In this document: positions 42,358 through 51,755 of the stretch, piece by piece
Numbering within the stretch: position 1 is the stretch's first letter
How the letters are laid out: the number at the start of each line of letters is the position of its first letter
Notes under the pieces: generated by a model
Told to the model about the DNA's origin: nothing
What the model saw: the letters and a program-made list of their open reading frames with translations, nothing else
Databases searched by the model: none
IMG/VR virus record: IMGVR_UViG_3300009419_000013
Span: 1 to 64,000 of that record
DNA from: a virus
Strand: one strand, 5' to 3'
Length of the DNA: 64,000 bases
Position numbers and translations under genes: made by a program

Positions 42358-44049
42358 ATGAAATTGATCAACGAACAAGAAATCTATGATACATGGTCTC
42401 CGATTATCGAGAGCAAAGCTGGTATCACAGAAGAAGGAAAAAAAGGATGGTTGACTAAATATTGTCATTATCATTCATTAAACGAGTCTGCAGGTGCTTA
42501 TAACACTTTAGGAGTTGTTAACGGTATGGGTGCAGTTGCGCCACCAGCATACCCAGGTATGGCATCTTTCCAAGGTGGTAATGCTAACGCTGGTTTCTAT
42601 AACACAGGAAATCAAGGATCTGGAGATAAATTCCCATCATTATTGCCATTAGCTATTCAGGTAGCTGCTAAGACTGTAGGTTTTGATATCGTTCCTGTTA
42701 TCCCTATGTCAGGACCAACTGGTATCTTATCTTACTTAGATTACGTATATTCAGGTGGTAAAATTGCTGGTGCTACATCTGCTACTTCAGGAGATTCATT
42801 AGCTAAAGCTCCTACAATGATTAAATTCCCAGTTGCACAAGGATCTTCTGCAGGTCTTACTGGTGCTACTGCTGGAACATTCGCAGTAGGTACTGTTTAC
42901 ACAGTTACTAATGGAGGTGTATTAACACTTAAATTCGTAGGTTTATCAAGAATCGATGGTTTCCCAATCTTCGAAATCGAAAACATTACTGATGGTTACA
43001 ATGTTGCTGGTATTATTACAGCTTCAGGAAGTTTCAACGTTGCTACTTCTACAATGTTTACTGCAGGTTCTGCACAATTAGTTAAAGCTTTAGAAGATCA
43101 TATCCAAGGATTCTCTGGTGCTGGTTTCAACAACACCGCTGACTGGCAAGGTCCTTACGTAGATGGTACTAAAACTTACAACCCTATGTTAAGAGGAGTT
43201 GGTGAGTCTACTTACTACAACTCAATGGGTCTTTCTACTTTCACTAAATTCGTGGAGGCTGAAACTTTCCAAGTTGCTGCTTCAGTTACAACTGAGCAAA
43301 TCCAAGATCTTAACAAACAATTCGGTATCGACGTTATCTCAATGATCGAGAACGCATTGGTTAATGAGGTTTCTCAAGCAATTAACAAACACATCTTATC
43401 AAGAGCATTCGCTTTAGGTTGGTCTAACCATAACCAATTCTTCAATGTTGAAAACCAAAACCTTAACTTGAACTTAGTTCTTGGTGGTGGTGCTGGTACA
43501 ACTTTAGCTTATGTTAACAAATCAGATGCTACACAATCTATGCCTATCCCAGCTGGACCAGCTACAGGAGGTTACGAGAACTTATCAACTTTACAAAGAA
43601 GATTATTCTCAAGAATCCTTGCAGGTGCTAACGTGGTAGCTAATAGAGGTAGAAGAGGTCCTGCTAACTTCGTAGTAACGAATGCAGCAGTTGCAAGTGC
43701 ACTTCAAGATATTTCTCAATTCACTTTCGCTCCATTCTCTAATACACTTACTCAAAATAACGGTACTTTATACCCTGTAGGTTCTCTTGCTGGTATGACA
43801 GTTTACGTAGATCAGAATATGAACTATAGCGATACAAGAGTATTAATTGGTAGAAAAGGTGGTGATGATGAACCAGGATTAAAATTCATGCCTTACATGA
43901 TGGCAGAATCGATTCAGACTATCTCTGAAGGTACAATGTCACCTAAAATCGCGGTTAAATCTAGATACGCTTTAGTAGAAGCTGGTTTCTTACCTGAAAC
44001 TATGTACTTAACATTATTCGTTAACGTACCTGCTGGTGGTTTAGCATAA
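42358..44049 (+). CDS. gp23: Major capsid protein (gp23-like)
   Basis: 563 residues (T4 gp23 is 521). The N-terminus (INEQEIYDTWSPIIES) matches the gp23 propeptide start. A likely cleavage site is LNES (41-44), shorter than the 65-residue T4 propeptide. Conserved gp23 blocks follow: a FDIVPVIPMSGPTGILSYLD segment, then EDLNK-type helix QIQDLNKQFGIDVISMIENA, and FMPYMMAESIQTISEGTMSP near the C-terminus. Codon choice shifts toward C-ending codons such as AAC and TTC compared with neighbours, as expected for the most abundant protein. It lies 17 bases after the protease-scaffold gene and before a strong terminator. Confidence 0.95.
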   Translation: MKLINEQEIYDTWSPIIESKAGITEEGKKGWLTKYCHYHSLNESAGAYNTLGVVNGMGAVAPPAYPGMASFQGGNANAGFYNTGNQGSGDKFPSLLPLAIQVAAKTVGFDIVPVIPMSGPTGILSYLDYVYSGGKIAGATSATSGDSLAKAPTMIKFPVAQGSSAGLTGATAGTFAVGTVYTVTNGGVLTLKFVGLSRIDGFPIFEIENITDGYNVAGIITASGSFNVATSTMFTAGSAQLVKALEDHIQGFSGAGFNNTADWQGPYVDGTKTYNPMLRGVGESTYYNSMGLSTFTKFVEAETFQVAASVTTEQIQDLNKQFGIDVISMIENALVNEVSQAINKHILSRAFALGWSNHNQFFNVENQNLNLNLVLGGGAGTTLAYVNKSDATQSMPIPAGPATGGYENLSTLQRRLFSRILAGANVVANRGRRGPANFVVTNAAVASALQDISQFTFAPFSNTLTQNNGTLYPVGSLAGMTVYVDQNMNYSDTRVLIGRKGGDDEPGLKFMPYMMAESIQTISEGTMSPKIAVKSRYALVEAGFLPETMYLTLFVNVPAGGLA

Positions 44050-44069
44050 TCCTAACCAACTTAAATATT

Positions 44070-44100
44070 AAAACCCTAGGACTATCCTAGGGTTTTTTTT
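44070..44100 (+). terminator. Terminator after the major capsid gene
   Basis: A perfect 10-bp GC-rich stem (44071-44080 with 44086-44095), a 5-base loop and a T run. The next GATATATA lies nine bases after the T run. Confidence 0.93.
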
Positions 44101-44108
44101 ATTGTTGG

Positions 44109-44116
44109 GATATATA
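44109..44116 (+). promoter_or_regulatory. Candidate late promoter GATATATA
   Basis: An exact octamer following the capsid terminator, 33 bases before the ATG at 44142. Confidence 0.68.
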
Positions 44117-44141
44117 GATTATAAAAATTAAAGAATTCAAT

Positions 44142-45284
44142 ATGAAAAATCTACCTTCATTCGAGGAATATAAAAAATATGATCATTTTCTGGAAAGAAC
44201 TGAAATCGATTTAGTGACTGAACTTAGATCACTTGAAACTGCTGATCCTTATCATTCGGTTAATGAGGGACAAATTATGAATTCATTAAAAAATACTTTG
44301 TCCAAGTTCTTTTTAGGTTCAGCATCCAGGGTAAATATGTTGGATGAGGCTAGAAAGATAATACTTGAGCTTGAGCTTGATTTAATAGAAAAAAGGCACG
44401 AATTTGAATTAAGTGTGGATAAAATAAATTCTCAGATTGATGAATTAAGTAAAACTGAGGAGAATGATAAAGTTGTTGCACTTGGTAAGGAAAGGGAGGC
44501 TAAAGCTAAAGAAATGGAGGCTTACATAAAGGCTCAGAGGCTTAAAATTAAAAAATCTAAGGAAGTTGCTAATAAATTAGTTGACGGTAATGCCAGAAGA
44601 AGAGAATATCTTATGGCAGGATATTCTGAGGACGAAATTGCTATTGCTGAATTGGAATATAAATTAGCTAAGGAAAGATCGGAGGAATCATCGGTTCTTA
44701 AAGATTATGAAGATAAGATAAAAACTGCCAAAGCTGAATATGAAGAAAAAAGCTCGGATCTTAAATCAAAAATGGAGGATGTAGAGAAGGAAAAGGAGGA
44801 TGATGAATCCACCGGTAACTTAAAAGTCGATCCACGTGAGGAGAAGAAAAAGATTTCAAGTAGAAAGGGTAGGGATATCATACAGAGAAAAAATGAATTA
44901 GAGAAGGATATAGCTGATATCAGATCTTCTATTGAAAGAAAATTGAATAGGTTATCAGATAAAATAAGCAAAGCAAAAGCACCAATCAGTGCTAGATCTA
45001 TGAATCCATATAAGATGGATCTTTTAGAATTGGCATCCTCTCTTGATTCAAAAACAAATCTTCTGACGCTATTTAGAAATTTGGGTAAAACAGAGAATGA
45101 AATAACTAACAGTCTTAAGGGTGAGTCTGATTTTACTAAAATGGCAAATCAGATAAATCAAGTTATAATCGACGGTAATGATGCTAATTCTGGTACTAAG
45201 AAGATTATAAGCGAAGTATTTTCTGGAGGTAATACAGTTACTGTTGACATTATAAATTCAGCTAAGAAAAAACTAAATAAATAA
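44142..45284 (+). CDS. Coiled-coil internal head protein candidate
   Basis: 380 residues, rich in Glu, Lys, Asp and Ser. Long heptad-like stretches cover about residues 65-290. The N-terminus is MKNLPSFEEYKKYDHFLE, an F-x-x-Y box followed by an acidic site, and a VNEG tetrapeptide occurs at residues 40-43. Both features resemble T4 internal proteins that enter the prohead through a short targeting peptide cut by the protease. No enzyme motif is visible. It is the first gene of the operon behind the capsid terminator. Confidence 0.55.
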   Translation: MKNLPSFEEYKKYDHFLERTEIDLVTELRSLETADPYHSVNEGQIMNSLKNTLSKFFLGSASRVNMLDEARKIILELELDLIEKRHEFELSVDKINSQIDELSKTEENDKVVALGKEREAKAKEMEAYIKAQRLKIKKSKEVANKLVDGNARRREYLMAGYSEDEIAIAELEYKLAKERSEESSVLKDYEDKIKTAKAEYEEKSSDLKSKMEDVEKEKEDDESTGNLKVDPREEKKKISSRKGRDIIQRKNELEKDIADIRSSIERKLNRLSDKISKAKAPISARSMNPYKMDLLELASSLDSKTNLLTLFRNLGKTENEITNSLKGESDFTKMANQINQVIIDGNDANSGTKKIISEVFSGGNTVTVDIINSAKKKLNK

Positions 45285-45290
45285 TAAATA

Positions 45291-46181
45291 ATGACTCTTA
45301 AATTTAAAGAATGGAATGAGCTGAATGAAGCTAATATCTTTGATAAAGTTAAAGATTGGTTTAGTGTTAATTTCGGAGGTGCTCTAAATAAGATGGAGAA
45401 TCTAATTACTGAATATAGATCTGCCGAGGAGGAGTATATCGACGAATGGGAAAAGGTTAACATAGAATTGGATAAACTGGATCTGCAAAAGGACCAAACA
45501 AAATCAGACCCTGCCGAATATAAGAAGATCGAGAGATATATTCAGAGAAATCAAGAATTGCTTTCTAATATGAAGAAAGCTCATGTTAAGAAGATAGATC
45601 ACATAATGGTCAAAGTAAAATCTCTAATAAATGATAATGCTAAACTTAGAACATATTGGGAGGTTAATAAAACCAGAGTTGATTCGGAGATAGCAGAGGA
45701 TATGTACAAGAGATCAAAGGATCTTGCCGACGAGACATTATCTAGGGATCTTTATAATAAATACAAGGATTCGGTACTAAGAGCAAAGAAAAAGGACGAA
45801 GAATTTAAGGAAAAATATGGTGATCTATTAAAAGGATCTTATAAGAAGACAACACCAGCTCAACAGAAATCTACTTCAAAATCAGGTATATCTGAAGCCA
45901 CATTAGATCTTTATATAACTATGTCGCTTAGCGAGTTTACCAAGGAGATAGAATCTCTGGATCCTAAGGAGAGAAAGGAATTGACAAATCTTCTAATAAA
46001 GAACCGAAATGAGCTATATGTTCAGATGGATATGGAAAGGGAAAATATAAACTCCTTGATATCTAAGGGCCAATTAACAAAGGAAGAGGCTTCTAAGGAA
46101 CTAAAAGACATCAGAGAGAAACACATGAATGATATAAGAGAATTAAGATCTAAAATAACAATATCCAGAAAGAATGCTTAA
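45291..46181 (+). CDS. Coiled-coil protein with capsid-targeting-like N-terminus
   Basis: 296 residues. The start MTLKFKEWNELNEANIF combines an F-x-x-W box with LNEA at residues 11-14, the clearest match in this genome to a T4-type targeting peptide (MKTYQEFIAEA in T4 internal proteins). The rest is a long charged coiled coil (about 40-290). It overlaps the next gene by eight bases. An internal head protein is inferred. Confidence 0.55.
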   Translation: MTLKFKEWNELNEANIFDKVKDWFSVNFGGALNKMENLITEYRSAEEEYIDEWEKVNIELDKLDLQKDQTKSDPAEYKKIERYIQRNQELLSNMKKAHVKKIDHIMVKVKSLINDNAKLRTYWEVNKTRVDSEIAEDMYKRSKDLADETLSRDLYNKYKDSVLRAKKKDEEFKEKYGDLLKGSYKKTTPAQQKSTSKSGISEATLDLYITMSLSEFTKEIESLDPKERKELTNLLIKNRNELYVQMDMERENINSLISKGQLTKEEASKELKDIREKHMNDIRELRSKITISRKNA

Positions 46182-46428
46182 TTTCAAAGATTTTAAAATG
46201 AATGAGATCGAAGGGAAGGGTAGGGTTCAAGAAATTAAACTCGAAATAACAAAAAAATTCGATGATATAAAGGAAGCTAAAGCTTCTAAAAAGGAGGGTG
46301 ATGTTAATTCCGAAGTTACCAGTATAGATAAACAAGCATTAATATATGCTGAAATTTCTGGCCTCATGAAAGAATTATCTGCAGAGATTAAAAAATTACC
46401 AAAGGAGGAGTCCTCTAATATATACTAA
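46174..46428 (+). CDS. Small internal head protein candidate
   Basis: 84 residues, lysine- and glutamate-rich, helical. The start MLNFKDFKMNEIEGK has an F-x-x-F box and an MNE at residues 9-11. Size, charge and N-terminus resemble the small internal proteins of T4. It overlaps the upstream gene by eight bases and ends three bases before the next ATG. Confidence 0.52.
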   Translation: MLNFKDFKMNEIEGKGRVQEIKLEITKKFDDIKEAKASKKEGDVNSEVTSIDKQALIYAEISGLMKELSAEIKKLPKEESSNIY

Positions 46429-46430
46429 AT

Positions 46431-48923
46431 ATGATGAATAAGAAGAACCCATATATTAATAATCCAATAGCTTCAATGCTTTTTGAAAGCTATAATTCAG
46501 GCATATTGGAAAATGAAAAAGTTGATGCATTATTAAATAAAATAGCAGATAATGCTCTTAATACATTTAAAATATTAACATTTGATCTAGCTCCCAAAAG
46601 GGATAGAAATCCTGATGTTATGAGAGTTAAGTTATCTGATATATCTAACTCCACTAATGTTAAGGAGCTTACCGCAAAACTTGTGGATTATTCTGATGAT
46701 AATGAATTATCAAATTCTAAATATGCTGAGGCTAAGAGACTTTATTTACAGTCATTAAATAAGTTTGCGGAAGCTTTAAATAGAGCTTCAGAGATTTCTA
46801 AGAGTAAGGATGAGGTCATTTTAAAAAGCTTTAAATTGGCTCCTATGAAGCTCCAAAGTAGTCTTGATAATATTGCTAAACAGGCTGAGGACGAAGCAAA
46901 AATAAAAGCAACTAGTGAATCTTTTGAATATCTAGGCGATGCTGTAAATGAATCTATATTTACTGGATACAGAGGAAGGATAGAAAAACTAAAAAAATTG
47001 TTAACTAATCTTATTTCATCTGCGGAAGGAAAAAATCAGAAGAATGGATATGGTAGGGATTGGAAAAGAACTTTCATTGATCTTGACGAGAAAAGAAAAG
47101 TTCTTGATACAACCAGATCTGGATTTGGTGAGAAGGATAAAAAATCATTGGATGAACTGGAGAAGCAAGTAAATAAATTTCAGGATGAATTTAATAACGT
47201 TTTAGTTCAAACTGCTAATAGATCACTACAAGCTCTAGAGGATGATGAAGAAATTTATACGACATATAGCGATGTTGGTGAGTTAACAAATGTAGCATTA
47301 GATTTGTTAACAAGAGCAAAAGCACAATACACACTAGCTGATAAGGAGATTGTTGATGATTATGATGCTCAGGAGTCAACATTCAATAAAACTTTATTTC
47401 CTTTGAAAAGAGGAGACAAGGACTCTGATAAAAAAATGAAAGGGAGTGGACTTGTTTATGCTATACAGAATGCTATATCGAATGGAATACCATCAGCCGG
47501 TAAATTAATAAGATCTAAAGGTGGACCTAATGGAATATATGGACCTGCTACAACATCTGTTATCACAACCATACAGAAGCTATCAGGTAATAAGAATGCC
47601 AATGGCGAAATTGATAAGAATTTACTGGAGGATATAATAGCATCTGACTGGGTTTCTGAAAAAGATAAAAAAGCAATACAGAAGTCGATAGATTCAGCTA
47701 GAATAAAAATGAATGAATCAGCTTTTGGTAGTTTTGATTTTATTGGAATAGACTCTTTCATATCTTCAATAAATGAGGGAAAGATAGTAATTAATAATTC
47801 TGAATTTGAGAAGGAACTATCTAATCAATATAAAGAGGTCAAGTCAAAAACATCATCGACTGAGGGATCAGGTGTTAAAAAGTCCGCCAATTCTAGCGGT
47901 ACTGTTAAGGAACTTGCTAAAGCGCTAAGACAAAATTATAGTCTTAAAGTCGAGTCTGATGATTTTCTTAAAACCGATGGTTCGCTTAAGGCATCATTCA
48001 GTCCTCAGTTTATTGGTGCCTGGAACAAGGCAGTAAATAAGGTTGAAAAAACGAAGGATGATTATTCATATTTCTTTTTCTCTGGTGGAGTGTATCCGAT
48101 TAAATTATCGTCAACTTCACTTAAGAATCCTGCTAACTGGAATAAATGGGCGGATTCAAGACAGCTAAAGGGATTGGGTAATGATGATGCGGTTGATTTC
48201 CTTAGTGATTATCTTAGAAATTGGAAAACTTTTGGTATGGTTAAACCTGATAGTAGATGGAATGGTATAAAATCTGTGATTAAAGTGAGAGAAGATTCTG
48301 ATCTTGCATCAGCTTATGAAATGATGGAGACATCAATACAGAATAAAGGAATTCCTTTCATTGATTTTGATAATTTAAAGGGTGATATAACCAAGGCATT
48401 TAATATGGCTCTACAGAAGTCTGAGAAATCGCCAGATCTTGGAGTGGAGGATTTCACTGCTGTTAATGATTTTATGGTTATGTTATCTAATGCTGTATCC
48501 TTCGATGGTAAAAAATTCATAAGCTGTATAAAGTGGATACATGACCATGTGCTGGGTGAGACGGTAGCCAAAAGGATATCTAAGGATTCCATTTACATGG
48601 AGAGAAGTCTATCTGATGATGAAATACTAAGTTATGTTGGAAGTGATATTAAATTGGTTAAGAGATCATCCATAGGTTCCGGATGGGGAAAAAAATTAGC
48701 TGATAGCAAGAATAGCCCTAGCGAGGATCTTTCTGGATTTGGTCCTTTAATATATTTGAAAGATACTGATTCGAAATATAAAAAAGTACTTGGAGTAAAT
48801 ACTTTCTATATTGCAGCTGATATTTACCCTTCTCTTAAATCACATATTAGAAGAATGAATGCTACTAACTTTGACCAGATACCTCAATTTAAACCCTTTA
48901 AATGCGTGGATGTTAATCTCTAA
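46431..48923 (+). CDS. Large head-cluster protein with peptidoglycan-binding-like segment
   Basis: 830 residues, mostly helical. Near residues 345-395 is a segment like a peptidoglycan-binding domain (IYGPATTSVITTIQKLSG, then NGEIDKNLLEDI). Three protease-like sites occur: VNES near residue 180, MNES near 427 and INEG near 446. The last two flank an F-rich box (FGSFDFIGIDSFISS), so a C-terminal half of about 400 residues could be released after cleavage. The C-terminal domain is unrecognised. A cell-wall-related protein packaged in the head is one reading. The gene ends the operon before a terminator. Confidence 0.5.
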   Translation: MMNKKNPYINNPIASMLFESYNSGILENEKVDALLNKIADNALNTFKILTFDLAPKRDRNPDVMRVKLSDISNSTNVKELTAKLVDYSDDNELSNSKYAEAKRLYLQSLNKFAEALNRASEISKSKDEVILKSFKLAPMKLQSSLDNIAKQAEDEAKIKATSESFEYLGDAVNESIFTGYRGRIEKLKKLLTNLISSAEGKNQKNGYGRDWKRTFIDLDEKRKVLDTTRSGFGEKDKKSLDELEKQVNKFQDEFNNVLVQTANRSLQALEDDEEIYTTYSDVGELTNVALDLLTRAKAQYTLADKEIVDDYDAQESTFNKTLFPLKRGDKDSDKKMKGSGLVYAIQNAISNGIPSAGKLIRSKGGPNGIYGPATTSVITTIQKLSGNKNANGEIDKNLLEDIIASDWVSEKDKKAIQKSIDSARIKMNESAFGSFDFIGIDSFISSINEGKIVINNSEFEKELSNQYKEVKSKTSSTEGSGVKKSANSSGTVKELAKALRQNYSLKVESDDFLKTDGSLKASFSPQFIGAWNKAVNKVEKTKDDYSYFFFSGGVYPIKLSSTSLKNPANWNKWADSRQLKGLGNDDAVDFLSDYLRNWKTFGMVKPDSRWNGIKSVIKVREDSDLASAYEMMETSIQNKGIPFIDFDNLKGDITKAFNMALQKSEKSPDLGVEDFTAVNDFMVMLSNAVSFDGKKFISCIKWIHDHVLGETVAKRISKDSIYMERSLSDDEILSYVGSDIKLVKRSSIGSGWGKKLADSKNSPSEDLSGFGPLIYLKDTDSKYKKVLGVNTFYIAADIYPSLKSHIRRMNATNFDQIPQFKPFKCVDVNL

Positions 48924-48943
48924 TAATATTATTAAATTTTATA

Positions 48944-48970
48944 AAAACGGCCCAAATTGGGTCGTTTTTT
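48944..48970 (+). terminator. Terminator after the internal-protein operon
   Basis: A 10-bp stem with one G-T pair, a 5-base loop and a T run. No GATATATA follows; the 66 bases before the kinase gene are AT-rich without a clear promoter match. Confidence 0.85.
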
Positions 48971-49036
48971 AGTGTTTATAGAAAAAATATATGAAATCAT
49001 ATTGTTCTAATTGCATATAACTTCTAAACTTTAAGA

Positions 49037-49603
49037 ATGATTTATGTATTCGAAGGGGTTAGAAACTCCGGTAAAACCTATCTATCAAACCATATATCCG
49101 ATGAATTTGGAATAGAAAGATTTCAATTCAATTTTGGATCATATTTTAATTTACTTGATCTGGAGAGTAAAAATAACAGAGAGGCTCATTCGTTCTCTAT
49201 GGGCAAGGAACTTATGTTAATGCAGCTAGCTAAAGATCTGTCAGATAAATCAATTGGTAATTTTATACATGATAGGGGAATTCTTACTGTTTTATCATGG
49301 GGATTATCGGAAAATAGAATAAGCAAGGATGATGTAATTAAGCAGCTTGAGTTTATAAGGGATAATGAGCTTCTTTCTAATATAGTTATAATTCATATAA
49401 AGGGAAACAATCCAAATAGGAGCGATAGAAATAAAGATCAATGGGATTATGCGGATAACGACGATTCTGAATCAATAGCATTTGATTACGTTAAGAAAAA
49501 GCTTATTGAAATATGTAACATTGAGATCCATACAATTACTAACAGATTTGACTTGGAATCAGTTTCTCATCTGGATCTTTTATTTAAAAATTTAATAGAT
49601 TAA
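49037..49603 (+). CDS. P-loop (deoxy)nucleotide kinase
   Basis: 188 residues. The P-loop is GVRNSGKT (7-14), and a DR motif follows in NFIHDRGILTVLSWG, as in thymidylate and deoxynucleoside kinases. The lid region with two or more Arg is not clear. It probably phosphorylates a (d)NMP or a nucleoside, but substrate cannot be read from the sequence. It ends five bases before the amidotransferase gene, so the two are co-transcribed. Confidence 0.65.
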   Translation: MIYVFEGVRNSGKTYLSNHISDEFGIERFQFNFGSYFNLLDLESKNNREAHSFSMGKELMLMQLAKDLSDKSIGNFIHDRGILTVLSWGLSENRISKDDVIKQLEFIRDNELLSNIVIIHIKGNNPNRSDRNKDQWDYADNDDSESIAFDYVKKKLIEICNIEIHTITNRFDLESVSHLDLLFKNLID

Positions 49604-49608
49604 TTGAT

Positions 49609-51018
49609 ATGTGTGGTATACTACTAACAACCGGAGCAAAGACTAATCCAGAGATATTAGATTCTATAAGTCATAGAGGTATAGAGAAATCAACGGAGAC
49701 TATAGGTAACATAACAATGTGTCACCACAGACTGCCAATACAGACACTTGATGGTGATGATTGGAGTCAACCTATCGAGATGTCGGAGGGTGTATATCTT
49801 ATGTTCAATGGAGAAATATTTAATTATGATTCGACTCTGTTCGAATCGGATACTGAATATCTATGCAATCTATTCGGAAAATTTAAAAGCGGAGGTACGT
49901 TAGGATTTTTTGCTGCGATGTATCTTCCGCATATAGTTAAATGGGATGGTTTTTGGGCCATCGTTATATATGATTCTAAGACAGGTAACATAATAACTTT
50001 TACTGACCCCCTTGGTAAGAAATGTTTATATAAAAATGAGCTTGGTGAGATTTGCTCCGAGATGAAGGGATTATATACGGACAATTCAAATATAGATGAT
50101 AAGTTTATAAGTTCCGTTAGAAAATGGGGATATAATAAGGATGACCGGACTCCATATACAAATATAAAAAGATTATTACCCAATAAAATATATTCATATA
50201 ATATTGGATCGCCGTCATTTGAAAACATCTATCATGAATACTATAGATCTTGGGATCTACCAATTCCTGAGCTTATTGATGCTGACTATGATACACATAT
50301 GGAATGGCTATGGTCAAAGATGATCGAAAGTGTTCAGAATAGATTGGTTTCCAGAAATTATCCGATCTCGATATTGGTGTCAGGCGGGTTGGATTCTGCT
50401 ATTATAGCAGGTATTCTTAAGGAGATGAATGCTAATGTAACATGGTTTAGTATAGAGAATGGCGAAACCCCGTTTGTTAATGATTTAAGCAGCCATTTAA
50501 GCACTCCTGTTAATTTTCTAGACTATTCTATGGATAGTGATAAAAATGCTCTTATATACGCTAAATGGAACGAAAGTCCGATAGATCTAGGATCTGTTAT
50601 CCCGCAATATCATTTATTTGAAGCTATTAAGAAAAATACTGATTACAGGATTGTTATAAGCGGTGATGGATCGGATGAATTGTTTGGTGGATATTCAAGA
50701 ATACATGAATATGATTCACAAAAATCGGATATATTCGAGGAGCTTAGCTTTTATCATTTACCTAGACTTGACAAGATGTCAATGGCTCACACATTGGAAC
50801 TTAGAAGTCCTTTTCTAAATCTGGATATAGTTAGATTCGCTATGCATCTCCCACTGGAATGGAGAAAGGATAAAAAAATATTAAAGGACACATTTGGTCC
50901 ACTTTTACCAGCATCCATCGTAGATAGAAAAAAGGAGGCACTTAAGAATCCTGAAATAAAGCAAGACAAAATAGCATATAGACATAAAGCGGTGGATCTT
51001 TTTCTTTCCCTTGCTTAG
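49609..51018 (+). CDS. Asparagine-synthetase-like glutamine amidotransferase (AsnB family)
   Basis: 469 residues (E. coli AsnB is 554). The mature N-terminal nucleophile Cys2 (MCGI) is intact, with SHRG, HHRLPI and FNGEI of the class II glutaminase domain. The synthetase domain has the PPi-loop SGGLDSA (258-264) and SGDGSDELFGGY (351-362), followed by LPRLDKMSMAHTLELRSPFL. All key motifs appear functional. It would transfer glutamine-derived ammonia to an adenylated acid. The substrate may be aspartate or a phage-specific molecule. The protein is shorter mainly at the C-terminus. Confidence 0.85.
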   Translation: MCGILLTTGAKTNPEILDSISHRGIEKSTETIGNITMCHHRLPIQTLDGDDWSQPIEMSEGVYLMFNGEIFNYDSTLFESDTEYLCNLFGKFKSGGTLGFFAAMYLPHIVKWDGFWAIVIYDSKTGNIITFTDPLGKKCLYKNELGEICSEMKGLYTDNSNIDDKFISSVRKWGYNKDDRTPYTNIKRLLPNKIYSYNIGSPSFENIYHEYYRSWDLPIPELIDADYDTHMEWLWSKMIESVQNRLVSRNYPISILVSGGLDSAIIAGILKEMNANVTWFSIENGETPFVNDLSSHLSTPVNFLDYSMDSDKNALIYAKWNESPIDLGSVIPQYHLFEAIKKNTDYRIVISGDGSDELFGGYSRIHEYDSQKSDIFEELSFYHLPRLDKMSMAHTLELRSPFLNLDIVRFAMHLPLEWRKDKKILKDTFGPLLPASIVDRKKEALKNPEIKQDKIAYRHKAVDLFLSLA

Positions 51019-51042
51019 TGGATGTTTATTATTTTCTGATTG

Positions 51043-51050
51043 GATATATA
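51043..51050 (+). promoter_or_regulatory. Candidate late promoter GATATATA
   Basis: An exact octamer in the 50-base gap after the amidotransferase gene, 26 bases before the ATG at 51069. Confidence 0.65.
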
Positions 51051-51068
51051 GTTTAAATAAAAAATAAG

Positions 51069-51731
51069 ATGCAGAGAATACTTAGACTAGATCAATTTAA
51101 GAGCGATGCTATATCTTTAGAGGAGAATATAGACATTTCAGGAATACTTGGTAAGGTTATACCATCACTGGGAACTGGATTTATCAAAACACTTAAACAG
51201 AAATTAGCAGCAGTGCTGATGGAAAAAATAGGGGTTAAAGAAAATTCAAAATTTTCTATTATTATACAGGAACTAGTGGATTCAATAGAATTTAAAGAAA
51301 TGCCAGGCTTAATAACTGGTGAAAATGCAAATGCAGAATTTCTAGCACCTAGACTAGCTCAGGCTGTGCAAGAATATATACAAAGAAAAGGTATGGATTC
51401 TTTAATCGAGCCTTTTGGTTTGGAACCTAACGGATGGATGTATTCGACCATTAGAGAATCATTACAAGGTGAATTAGGTAAAGAAAAATTAACAGCATTT
51501 TTCATGTCTGCATTTTCTGATGAACCAATAGGAGCAAAAACTATCTCCTCATTAAGCTCTAAAGAAAAAGAAGCATTTAAGAGTGAATTTTTACAAAAAG
51601 CTTCCAAATCTTATCCAACTTCAGCTTCCGCAAGAAATTTAACTTCTGATAGTAAGGAAAATGGTGGTGGTGGAGTATTAGATACTCTATCTGGAATTTG
51701 GGACGGTTTTGTTTCAGGTGCTAAAAAATAA
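51069..51731 (+). CDS. Head-associated protein candidate
   Basis: 220 residues. The N-terminus (LRLDQFKSDAISLEEN) resembles the targeting boxes of the head cluster. The middle is a compact helical domain (about 25-175), and the end is a Gly-rich linker followed by a short amphipathic helix (LDTLSGIWDGFVSGAKK). The C-terminal helix could bind membrane or another protein. No known family is recognised. It is late-expressed, judging by the promoter. Confidence 0.5.
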   Translation: MQRILRLDQFKSDAISLEENIDISGILGKVIPSLGTGFIKTLKQKLAAVLMEKIGVKENSKFSIIIQELVDSIEFKEMPGLITGENANAEFLAPRLAQAVQEYIQRKGMDSLIEPFGLEPNGWMYSTIRESLQGELGKEKLTAFFMSAFSDEPIGAKTISSLSSKEKEAFKSEFLQKASKSYPTSASARNLTSDSKENGGGGVLDTLSGIWDGFVSGAKK

Positions 51732-51755
51732 ATTAATAACAAAAATAAAATAATT

